From Heterostelium album PN500 (lineage: Eukaryota > Evosea > Eumycetozoa > Acytosteliales > Acytosteliaceae): 64,000 bases of DNA. Of the stretch, positions 23,298 to 34,100 are shown one piece after another. Position numbers and translations under genes: made by a program. Each line of letters starts with the position of its first letter. Position 1 is the first letter of the stretch. The notes beneath the pieces are model-generated. The model did not search any database. It saw only the letters and a list, made by a program, of their open reading frames with translations, and had not been told where the DNA came from. The DNA is taken from NCBI RefSeq assembly GCF_000004825.1, contig NW_008805072.1, positions 1,370,435 to 1,434,434 on the forward strand. The letters run 5' to 3'.

Positions 23298-24014
23298 TTA
23301 TGACCAAAACTCTTCTTTGATGACCTTTCCTTCTTTTGTCCATTCTAGTTACATTATATTGTTAGAGATAAATCATTTAAATGAAATTGATGTTTTTTTT
23401 TTGTTTCTTACCTTGGATTGCCCATTGTGTATTCTTTGAGTTTACTCCACCTTCAGTTATATCCATATACATTTCATAAGCACTATTCAATCCTTTTAAA
23501 TATTTATTAATAACTTTATTTTAAAGATTTAAATCTTTATATTTAAGTTACTTACCATCTACCATCATCTTTGTCAATTTAACTTCATTGATAACAGCAT
23601 TATCTACAAACCATTGTTCGGCTATACGATTTTGTTCCTTGAAATTTAATTTTTAACAAAAATATTAATAAATTGTATTAATTTATAGTAGTCGAGATAC
23701 TATACCTTTCCGACTCTATTTGTACAATTTCCTTTCTCATACATCACTACATCATCATGATAATACTTTTCAAATGATTCCAAGATTCTATTCTCTTTAA
23801 TTGAATCAATGATATCATTTAAATTATCTCTTACCATTTTACTAAAACAAAATTTATAATTAGCAGCATATTTTGATAATTCTTTTAGTAATATTTACGT
23901 TTCAGGGTCTTCAAACCAATCATATCCTTGTTTAAAAGATAGAATTAATTCTGATCTACATATTGAAATAAAACAAAAATAAATTAAAATATTTACTAAA
24001 ATTATAGTTTTCAT
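23298..24014 (-). CDS. SnoaL-like (NTF2-fold) protein, possibly secreted (153 aa)
   Basis: Five exons (23899-24014, 23706-23841, 23556-23637, 23412-23492, 23298-23344) give 153 residues with consistent phases. The core is a SnoaL/NTF2-like small barrel: ENRILESFEKYYHDDVVMYEKGN, then EQNRIAEQWFVDNA, and the closing strands NTQWAIQEWTKEGKVIKEEFW. Such proteins are often polyketide-cyclase-like or small-ligand-binding; no catalytic residue can be assigned here. The first exon encodes MKTIILVNILIYFCFISICR, a good signal peptide, which is unusual for the family. An alternative start at the Met near the beginning of exon 2 would give a cytosolic protein. The exon structure is supported; the start is less certain. 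Confidence 0.72.
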
Positions 24015-24329
24015 AGTTTATTTTAATTGATATAATTTTTATTTAAAATTAAAACAAATAAATCATGATTAATTTTAATCAAATAACATAATATATATAC
24101 TTTTTACATAACACTAACAACATTAATTTATTTTAACACGAACAACACTAATAATAACTCTGTTATTCCGATTTTTCTCCAAAGCATTGTAATTGTAAGC
24201 ACAAAATTTAAGAAAAAAAAAATCTCCTTTTTTTTTTTTTTGTATTATTGATTAAGATATATTTTTTACGTGTAGAATAAAAAAAGAATAAAGAATAAAG
24301 AATAAAGAAGAAAGAAGAAAATAGATAGA
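24015..24329. other. Divergent promoter region, 315 bp
   Basis: AT-rich spacer between divergent genes, ending in a GAA/AAT-rich purine stretch directly before the start at 24330. No RNA gene is seen. Confidence 0.45.
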
Positions 24330-24878
24330 ATGGTTAAATATTTTTTATCAAAGAAATTAGCTAATGTTTCAAATAGATTTAAGATATATGATGAAAACGA
24401 TCAAGTGGTGTATTACACAAAAACAGATCTAGCATCACTCGGGCTCAAATTGAGTGTGTTTGAAATGATAGCTACACCGCCGCAACAACTACAACAACAA
24501 CAAGAAAAAGAACAACATGAAATATACTACATGAAAGAGAAAGTCAAACTATCAATGCATAGAAAGTTCGAAATCTATAAGGGTGGTGATCACCTACATG
24601 TGATAGCTGTAATCCGGCAAGATAAACTATGGAATCCGACATTCTCTGTGAAAGGCGATAGCTTCACACTAACTCTAAAAGGTAACAAAATGGCTAGTCA
24701 CTTTCAAGTATTAAACGATGATGGTATAGAATGTGGCAGGATCGAAAAGACTTGGAGAAAGACAAAACCTACCTATGAACTAGACATACTTGATAGTTTT
24801 GAATTTGAAATACCATTCTTTTTTTGTTTCGCACTGGCAATTGATCGTACTTTCTTTAATAATACAACAAATGGTTAA
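24330..24878 (+). CDS. LURP-one-related (LOR) domain protein (182 aa)
   Basis: Single exon of 182 residues without a signal peptide. The sequence fits the LOR fold, a 12-stranded barrel related to Tubby and phospholipid scramblases: KYFLSKKLANVSNRFKIYD, then FEIYKGGD, AVIRQDKLW, FSVKGDSFTLTLKGN, and a closing hydrophobic helix (IPFFFCFALAID). A Gln-rich insertion (about residues 52-65) breaks the N-terminal half. LOR proteins may bind membranes or act in signalling, but biochemical roles are poorly known. The start is the first ATG after a purine-rich leader. Confidence 0.7.
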   Translation: MVKYFLSKKLANVSNRFKIYDENDQVVYYTKTDLASLGLKLSVFEMIATPPQQLQQQQEKEQHEIYYMKEKVKLSMHRKFEIYKGGDHLHVIAVIRQDKLWNPTFSVKGDSFTLTLKGNKMASHFQVLNDDGIECGRIEKTWRKTKPTYELDILDSFEFEIPFFFCFALAIDRTFFNNTTNG

Positions 24879-24955
24879 TATTAATTAATTAAAAAACTAC
24901 ATAGTGTTAATAATTAATAGTTATTTATAATTTATTTAAAAAAACAATGTTTATT

Positions 24956-25504
24956 TTATTTGATTAAAGGTGTTGTTGGATAGGTAATGGTTACGTTGTA
25001 AACGTTTGTTTTAGTGTTGAATTCAATTCGTGTTTGTACATCTATCAATGTGTAGTTATTATTATTATTATTATTATTTGAATTCTGAGCTTTGAGGTAG
25101 ACAACGACTTTATGAGCTTTGACATCCTGGTTGATCCATCGCGATGACAGATCCGTTTTTGCACCGCTCTCAAAGATAAAGGTCTCTCTAACTGTCTGTG
25201 CAGTTGTTATGTTTGTGTAGCATGCTTCACCGCTTATCTTGGCATCGTGGTAATGTGACTCTTGATATGGCAACGGTTTTAATTTCAATTTAAAATGTTC
25301 TTTTTTTTGACATTGGTTTGTTGACTTTATTTTTATCTTTGGATCATCAGAGTGACTTTTTTGTTTATGATCATCATCATTTTTATGTTTATGATCATTT
25401 TTATTTTTATCTTTATCTTTTTTATGATGATCTTTTGAACAAAACACACCAACTATTAAAAAACATACTAAAATAATTATTATAATATTATTATTAAACT
25501 TCAT
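24956..25504 (-). CDS. Secreted protein of unknown function (182 aa)
   Basis: Single exon. Residues 1-22 form a signal peptide (IIIIILVCFLIVGVFCS). Residues 23-60 are almost entirely Lys, His, Asp and Asn, a low-complexity charged linker that may bind metal or polyanions. The remainder has Cys at CQKKEH and EACYTN and beta-rich sequence such as RETFIFESG, HKVVVYLKAQ and VYNVTITYP, with an Asn run. It suggests one extracellular beta-sandwich domain. I recognise no family. It is convergent with the LOR gene, about 80 bp away. Confidence 0.65.
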   Translation of the reverse strand: MKFNNNIIIIILVCFLIVGVFCSKDHHKKDKDKNKNDHKHKNDDDHKQKSHSDDPKIKIKSTNQCQKKEHFKLKLKPLPYQESHYHDAKISGEACYTNITTAQTVRETFIFESGAKTDLSSRWINQDVKAHKVVVYLKAQNSNNNNNNNNYTLIDVQTRIEFNTKTNVYNVTITYPTTPLIK

Positions 25505-25733
25505 TGTTAAACATATAAAGAGGATTGTATAGATAGAGATAAATAAAATAATAATAACAAAGTTTAGTTAACTACTACACTTTTATCATTAAATTTGGCA
25601 ATGATAAATTTAATTTGTTATAAATATAAATTTACAATCAATTATTAATAATATTGTCAATCATTCAAATAATAAATAAATAATACATTCATTTTTTTAT
25701 TTTTATTTTTTATTTTTTTGTTGGTGTTTAATC

Positions 25734-26921
25734 TTAGGAATACCATAGTGCTGTGTTGTATTGTGTTTTTACAGAGGTAGTCTGAATTGATGATTGTGGT
25801 TGTAAGTTGTATAAATCAAATAGCGTAATTGTATAGGATGTGGTAGCAGTGGGTTTCGATAAGAAAATCACGTGTCTATCGGTATTCTCGGTGTATGCAA
25901 ATGGTAGACCGTCACTTGGCGATCCAAACGCATTGGAAGTTGAGTAAACTACCTTGGATTGTGCTGTCATCGCTGAATCAGACAATTCGATTGCAATGAG
26001 TGAAATCATTTGATTGCCAGTGTCAACCATGTAGAGAATGTTGCCGATCGATGTGAACAAAAGGTAGACTTGGCTTGACAGTCCAGAGGATACATCCTCT
26101 GTGAATTTATATTGTTTAACTGGCTGATCGGTGGACAGTGTATTGAAAACCAAAATCGATCGAGTGTTGTCGGTGACGTAGTTAACATAGTATAGTCCTG
26201 TATTTTGGTCGAGTGCACCAACCAAACTATTGGTATACTTTGGATCAACCACAAATCCAGTTTTATTATAATAAAATCGGTCAATACTGGCATCGTAATT
26301 ATCAAAAGTAAGAATGTCAAGGTTGTAATTGTTGTGATTCCATGCTGGGAGATAGAGGTCAAGAGTTACTTTGGATTGTGGTACAAATTGTTTAGTAAAA
26401 TTAAAAACACCCATTCCATTTCCATAATAATCTGAAAAAGTAACAAATCCATATCTAATTGAATTAAATGTTCAAAATTATTAATTATTTTTTATTTTAT
26501 TTTTATTTATAGAATATGATATTTACTTACCCTAGGTCTGAAAATGAACCAGGTCCAAAAGTTGGATGGGAATTTATATAAATTTGTTGAAATAGGAAAT
26601 CGTACCAATTTACTCCATCATAATCTGTAACACTAATAATATTATAATTATTCTGTGATGTCAAAGTTTTATTGAGACTTCCATCTTTTAAATTGATTTT
26701 TGTGTATTTAAAAGTTTCTTTTGATCCTTGTGGAGGGGAACTAAAAAAAGCAAGAGTATGAGGGATCCCTTCTTGACTCTGTAATTATTAATTTTAAAAA
26801 ATTATAAAAATTAATAAAATTTTTAAATTTGGTATAAGAAAAGAAAAAATCTTACTTTTATTAAAGAAACTGAAATAAATATACAAATACATAAAAAGAT
26901 TTTTTGGTAAGAGATAAACAT
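25734..26921 (-). CDS. Secreted, beta-rich protein of unknown function (344 aa)
   Basis: Exons 26856-26921, 26531-26778 and 25734-26454 give 344 residues with matching phases. Exon 1 is only a signal peptide (KIFLCICIFISVSLI). The body contains repeated short strands of 40-50 residues with Tyr/Val patterns: DQNTGLYYVNYVTDNTRSIL, GNILYMVDTGNQMISLIAIE, TENTDRHVIFLSK. These look like blades of a beta-propeller. No cysteine pattern or membrane segment is seen. It is probably an extracellular protein; function is unknown. It shares orientation with the gene at 24956 but appears unrelated. Confidence 0.72.
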
Positions 26922-27385
26922 TTTTTTATTTTTATAAATTTTAAGTAGTTTAAAACGAAAACTGAACTTGATCTAAGAATTTTAATTTATATTGAATTTC
27001 AATCCGATCAAGATATTTTTAAAAAATAGAAATCAGTTTACAAGTTTAAAGATCTCATCATTCTTCTTTTCAAGAAAAAAAATGAATCTTAAACAAAAAT
27101 CGAAAAAAAAATGAAAAATAAGTTGACATCATTTTTTTTGGAGGGTTTGCAAAAATAAATGATCATCAAATTAATTCCCTCGCATATCACATCAACATGG
27201 TTTATTTGAAGTCAAGTGTTGTTAAAACTCTGGTCAAATGATGATAACAAATAAAATTATAGAAATTATAATAAAATATCATAAGTATTTACAGAAAGAT
27301 TATGTTTACGATTTATAATATTTAGTGTATTCTTTTGATTGCTTTACGAATCAAAAGTGATTTTATTATACATTTATAGATTTAT
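26922..27385. other. Intergenic, 464 bp
   Basis: AT-rich promoter region of the secreted protein at 25734-26921, together with the 3' flank of the BTB-TLDc gene. No gene is seen. Confidence 0.45.
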
Positions 27386-28525
27386 TTAAAGTACAGTGAA
27401 TACCTCGATTTCAGAGACAGTAAAGTTATAGGTTGTTGCGAATGTTGCTTTAGCTTTGCCTGTGGTGTCAGCGTAACAGTTCGGAAAGTTTTGATAGCTT
27501 TGTTGGTTTGCGTTGCATTGGTTGCTGATGTAGAGGTCATGACCACCACCAAAGGTTGGTCCATAGCCGTTGTGTCCATAGACAACGTTGGTGTTGTTGG
27601 CAATAGGTGCGTACTTGGTAGGTTGAATATTATTTTTATTAACCATTGTATAGATGAAACACTTGTTATCACCATAGTATGCACCATTACTATTCCATGA
27701 CTGACTGTTATAACCACCAAACACATTGCCATCACTCGATTTGACAACAGTAAGAGTTGCACCTTTACCATTACATTTATTATGGAAAGTAGCTGATTCG
27801 AATCCATCTTTTGTACCCTGAGTGTTTTGTTGTATTATTAATAATATAAAAAAACAATATTAATAAACGTTATATGTATTTGGCTAAAGATATGATAGTT
27901 TTTTGTTACCTTGTAAATCAATTCATAACTTAATTCGCCACCTAACCATCCATTGATAATCTTAAATTGGTCATGAGTTATCAAATCGGATTGTGTTGGC
28001 GGTACAAGTTTGTAAAATTTCATTTCTTTGCTGACTTCAGGCTTGACGGAATCGGGTATAGGTGTGTCACCATCACGTAAGAAGTTCAATATGTATCTAA
28101 AGTGAGTTCCATCTCTATTAAAATAGTTAGATTGTATGTTAAGTTAAATGTAATGATTATTAAAAAGTGTAAACATATAGATGGATACATTTTACTTACC
28201 TGTCAATAAAGAATGTATTATTTGGTTTACCGGATACAGATTGAATGTCAATTTGACCGGAGAGCATTGCATCAAAGTAGGAACCAGGTATCTTTGTCAA
28301 TGTTGACTTTGATGTCTGGAATTTCATGCCACCAACGTTCAGTGTGATTGGATCGGGTATCAATGATATATCGATGGCCTTCTTCACATCGAGAAAAGCT
28401 GCTTTTCTAATCTCAAGATTTTTGATCTCTTCCTTCAAAGCATTAATATCTTCATTGTATAACTCTACCAATTCTTTCAATGAACCTTCAATCTCTTTGG
28501 TTTTAGTTTGAGTTCTATCTAACAT
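27386..28525 (-). CDS. Coiled coil, KCTD-type BTB and TLDc domain protein (320 aa)
   Basis: Exons 28200-28525, 27910-28114 and 27386-27817 give 320 residues. Residues 5-50 are a coiled coil (KEIEGSLKELVELYNEDI). Residues 58-150 are a BTB/T1 domain of the potassium-channel-tetramerisation type, with ITLNVGGMKFQTSKSTL, SYFDAMLSG, FFIDRDGTHFRYILNFLR. A short linker follows, and the last 155 residues are a TLDc domain: GWLGGELSYELIYKGTKDGFESATFHNKC, GATLTVVKSSDGNVFGGYNSQSW, and the closing FTVSEIEVF. BTB domains often recruit Cullin-3; TLDc domains are linked to oxidative-stress protection and V-ATPase binding. Function of the combination is inferred only. Confidence 0.88.
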
Positions 28526-29685
28526 TTTATTTACAATATAATATGTGATTATTTATTATTATCTTTTATTTAATTTACTTAATTAAATATTAAAGTGTTA
28601 TTTTTTAGTTTTTTAGTGATCATGTCACAACTTAAATTTTTAATTTAATTATCCATTTTTGGAATGCAAAGAAAAATCAAAATAAAATGATGAATTTTTT
28701 ATTTTTTTTTTACAAAGACGACTATTTTATTTTATTTCTACTAATAGTAAATGACTCAGTTGACATGTAAGATTGAAAATGAAGAAAAATGCATTGCAAT
28801 CTCTACTTTTATTTGTGTATTTGAAAAAAAAACACTTCAAGTTGTGGATGATTAACAAGATTTTAGTAATTAGGTATTACTTCAAAACCATCTTAATCTT
28901 GTCACTCTAGACAGGTCTAAATATCTAACTTTAGAGGTTACATGAAACCCTCATTGCTCTCTATTTCTAACAACAAAAGATCATCATTCTAGTTTGTAGA
29001 TTCTAGAAAAAGTATGATATCTGGTAATTATCATGATTATTTAGTTTATTAATAATAAAACTGCTGATTTATAATTACTCGAAACCCAGATCTCAGATTT
29101 GTTGGATTCAAAAGTTGTTTTGTAAAACACATCATACACAATAAACACATTTGGCACCATGCTCATTTTTTGTTAATCATTGCAAAAAAAAAAAAAAAAA
29201 TCACTCAAAAAAAACCATCAAAAAACCAACCATCTTAGATAATTTGCACATTAGCGGATCGATCATTTAATGGGGTTTTTTTAAAGAAAAACAAAAAAAT
29301 CAAGAAGATTTTTTGGGAAAAAGAATCTAAGTTATATAACTCAACTATTCATTCACCCGACGATTTGTTTCAATATCCATCTACTCTCTCCATGTTATTT
29401 TGATTATTAGATGTTTGTGTTTTTAAAGATATTTGCTATCATGTACATGATTCTGTGTTTTTTTTTTTGTTTTGATTATCTTACCTAATTATTGTTAGAT
29501 TTTACGATGTTGTCATTCGTATTGGAACCGATATCAATTGAATTTTCCCAAACAACATCAAATCTAAGAACTAACCTATGTTGTTTCATTTCTAAAGAAT
29601 TGTTTTTTTGTTGTATTAATATTTTTTTGTTGTATTGTATTTCTTTATTATTTAATTATTTCTTTTTTTTTTGAAATAAATAATA
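28526..29685. other. Divergent intergenic region, 1160 bp
   Basis: The region lies between the BTB-TLDc gene and the giant surface-protein gene and should carry both promoters. It is AT-rich with A-runs around 29180-29230, T-runs before 29686, and a small 5+2+5 hairpin (TAGAC/GTCTA) near 28910. No exon or tRNA is supported. Confidence 0.5.
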
Positions 29686-31162
29686 ATGGAGAAAATAAAT
29701 ATATTTTCCATTTTTTTAATAATTTTAATATTTACACTAGGAATTAAAAAAGTTGATTCTGCTGTGGCAAGTATTTCCCAGTGGAATGCTGGTTTGGGAG
29801 CAAACTACCATTTCTATGGTGTTCTATCATCGGCTGGTCTTACTTCGATTGGTCAAGTTTTATCAGCAATCAGTATGGAGGCACCTCCTCCTGCATGTCC
29901 AAAATGTAAACCGTAAGTTGAGGTTGAAACAATTTTATATTTATATTGCTTTTTTTTTTAAATTTAATAATTATTTAATATTATAATATATTTTTTGTTT
30001 ATAGATATTTGGCAACAGTTACTAGCTATGAAGAATTAAATTTCTTATCAACTAGCTATTTGAATAGTTTTGCAGTGGGAACAGCTGTTTTCGTAAGTGG
30101 TAGCAGAGACGATAACAATCCCGATAATTGGGCTTTCAACTCTGGACCAGAGATAAATCAAACATTTTTCACTACATCCACTGGTCAGTATACATATTTT
30201 TCTGGCTTTCCTTTATCTTTACCTGGAGACACTCCATCCGTAGACTACGTATATGTATTTCCAAGAAATAATTTCCTAAGAACTTCAGGTTTCAATCAAC
30301 CAAATAATATGGTTTACTATTTTGTTGAATTCTCTCCCAATGAACCTTATATTCCACCTGTTAGCACAAGAGGTGAAATAGTATTAGCCAAAGTATGTAA
30401 AGAAAAAAAAAAACTATTAATTTCGTTTATTATTAATAGTTTTTAATAATATCTTACTAAAATAACCATTAGTATCTTGATAGTTTTGTTATTGATCTAT
30501 TGGTAATCACATTGATACCAGGTAATGGTGGCCTACCAGTGGAGTGTCCAATCACTTCAAGAGATAATCACTACAAAGAAGTAAATGTCCAAATACCACC
30601 GATGATTGGAAATGTAAACTATGATATCATATTGTCAGATGGTTTCACTAATTTCAATTTGACCAATTATAAATATAAAGGTATTATTTTATTTAATGAA
30701 TATTTTTTTAATCATTTTATTAATTTTTTTTTAATTTTATTTTAGCACCTGTTGCATTATCTATTTATCCTGTATTTCAATTAAATGATTTATTAACAAT
30801 TGGTAAGAAAGATCTATTTTAGATTAATTAAAAAGAAAAATATTTTAAATTTAACATTTTCCTTTTTTTTTTTTTTTTCATTTACTCACTTAATATTATA
30901 GTTGGAGATAATTTTGGTAATGATCATTCGATTATTACAGTTACAACAGGAGCCAATTCAAATCCATGTACATATGTTTATATGATAGAGCCACACCGAG
31001 TGATATCATGTCGTCTCGGTACTCTCGTTGATACTACACCTCTTTTACCAATTAATATTAAAGTTGGTACCAGCTATTTGATATCAAACTTCCGTGTTCC
31101 ATTTTGTAAGTAAATTTTTGATAAAAATAATCATTGTTAATGATATTAATTACTATTTAATA

Positions 31163-31193
<31 letters not shown>

Positions 31194-34100
31194 GATGAAC
31201 CAGAAACTGTAAAGATGCACAAGATTGTTGCTAGTTTCAGTTTGTTTAGTGAGATGCTACAAGGTGTTGTCGATATGAGAAAGATATCGAATATAGATGG
31301 CAATAAACCGTATCTTGGAAACTTTGACAGTTTAAATCAAATGCAATTGATCAAGAAAGTGTATGCTTGGGGCGCAATAACCAATAACGTTGTATTCGTC
31401 GGTCTCATCGGTAACAGCTCCAATGATGCTCTGATTGCCAATGGTGGTGGTCCGCGTGACGGCACTGTTGCTGTCCGAGCTTTAAATTGCCAAACAATCT
31501 ACTGTCCAAACGCATTCGCCGGTAACACGGCAGTCAATGGACCTACACTCTACAATGGAGGTGACAACTACTTCAAATTGGGTGGTTCTTCACCACCGCC
31601 TACCGTCGGAGCATTCTACCAATTCGGAGACACCCCGGTTATTCCACCTCAAAACTTCACAATCGATGCAAACGGTGGTATCGTTATCGTTCCACTTCTC
31701 TCTGGATCCGTTGGATTTAAATACACAAAACGTTCCTACTTCTTGAATAACATCAAGCAGAATGCTAGTATTACGATTATCGATAATTCAAACTTGGGTA
31801 TTACCATTCCACCCGGTGTAAATCAAACACTGAATCTAACGATTACCATTGAGAATTTGGTGTTCTCTGGTCACACCGTTACTTATAAGCCACCTACTAT
31901 TGTGAGTGTTACACCTACTCCAACCACTGGTGGTAGAGTTACCATTCATGGTTTCAGTCTTGGTAACGATCCAAATCTCATTCAAGTGTATCTAGATACT
32001 CCGGAGAACGTCTGTAGTCAGCCTTCCATCCTACTCGAAGGTTATATCATGTCGTGTGACATACCACCTGGAGTAGGTGTCAATCATATTCTCTACTTGA
32101 GAGCCGGTGACTTTAGAATCAACGGATCGTTCTCATACCTTCCTCCAACAATCCAGTCGATCACAACTCAACAAACAACCATTTCTATTCTTGGATCAAG
32201 TTTCGGAACGAGTGATTTCACTCCTTCTATCTTTGTACCGTTTAATATCACACCTGAACTCTATCTTACAGATCCACAGTTGCTTGTTGCCACCATTCCT
32301 GTGTACTCTCAGAATGGTATGGTAACCGTTACAGTTGGTGGACAATCGACTCGATTCCCATATGTTTTCCAACCACTTCTCACCTCTGTGAATCCTAGCT
32401 CGATGACAAATACCGAAGGACAAATGATAAATATTACCGGTATCTACTTGACTAGATATCGTACTGATAACACTCAGACATCGACCTCTGTCACTGTTGG
32501 AGGAAGACAATGTTCAAACCCTTCGTTCAACTATGATGTTAACAACACTTATATCTCGTGTTTCGCTCCACCCGGTACTGGAAAGTCAGCAGTTCTTTTG
32601 GTGAATATTGATGGAAAGTATTCGAATGCTCTACACCTTAATTTCCCTCCTCCAGCTATAACCAGTTATACTCAATCGAAAACCATTCTAACTATATATG
32701 GTAGCAACTTTGGTCCTGATCCAAGCAAGATCAAGGTGGAGATCAATAATCTTATATACATTGCCAGTAGTGTAAGTGCCAACCCATCGATTGCAATTGT
32801 CACCATTCCATCTACTACACAAAATGGATATATCAAATTGATTATCGATGATCAAACATCGAATCAACTTGTTTTAAATCTTCAACCCTCAATCGATAAG
32901 GTATCAAAGGCACCAGTTTTTGGTGGACAAATTCTCATCAATGGTCTATTCTTTAATACCATCGATAGTAATGGTCAATCGATGTCATTCAATGTTACCA
33001 TTGGAGGAAAACTATGTACCAATCCATCTATAGTGATAAACAATCAAATTAAATGTCAAGTCGCAAGTGGTACAGGTGTATTGGAGTTAAAAGTTAATAT
33101 TGGAAACAATATTTCTATTGCCACAGAGTACAGCTACATTTCACCTGCTATTTACAATACTGCATTCTATCCAGTCAACGATACACTAGTAATTCGTGGT
33201 ACTAATCTTGGTACTGAAGCACCTCTTATCTCCTTGATGGCGTCAACAGGCTATCCAACAATCATCACTACCCTTGTTAATTCTTGGTTTGTCTGGGGTG
33301 ACACATCGTTCCAGTATGCCTATTTCCAAGTACCTGAAGACATGTTGAATGGTTACCAGAATGTCAGTGTCGACGGCTTACAATCAAACTATATTGAATT
33401 GATTCTGTCACCCAATATCAGCTCTATTCAAAGTGATATTCCAACGACCGGTGGAATGATTACCTTGACCGGAAATCATTTCGGATGGGTAGATAACGGT
33501 AAAAACTCTAATGGTTTAAGCGTTATTGATGCCGGTTACTATGTTGAAATCAATAGGATTTCCTTCACACAGATTATCTTCTCATCTATTAGATCCGCAG
33601 GTTTTAGAGATTACGTATACATCAAAACCTGGAGGAGAAATTCTAATGTTGTCAATGTAAAATACCTACCACCAACAATCGATTATGACTATCTCCAGTT
33701 TGATACTACTAAAATCAGACTCAATGGAACTAACCTTGGAGAATGGATTTCACCCAAGGCCTATTTGAAATTCGCTGCTTTCAATGGCGGTACTGTTACC
33801 ATTGGCTTGCTGACAGTAAATCATTACAAATTGGAAGCATGGATACCTTGGAATGCCTATAATGGTAAACTCTCGGCGATGATCTATGAACAGGAATCAA
33901 ACGACATTGATCTCTTCCTTCGACCAAGTGTAACATCGATTTCATCTGTAGACTTTATCGGTGGAATCTGTACACTCTCTGGAAACTTCCTCAACACAAT
34001 GAGATCCGATAACTCCAGTACCAATCCAACGCTCGCATTCCCAGATGGCTCACAATGCGAAAATATCAGACAGCTACCAGCCAATCTATTGACCAAACAA

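Noticed and set aside
28900-28930. TAGAC/GTCTA hairpin as a regulatory site
   Set aside because: A five-base stem is expected by chance in a kilobase of AT-rich DNA.
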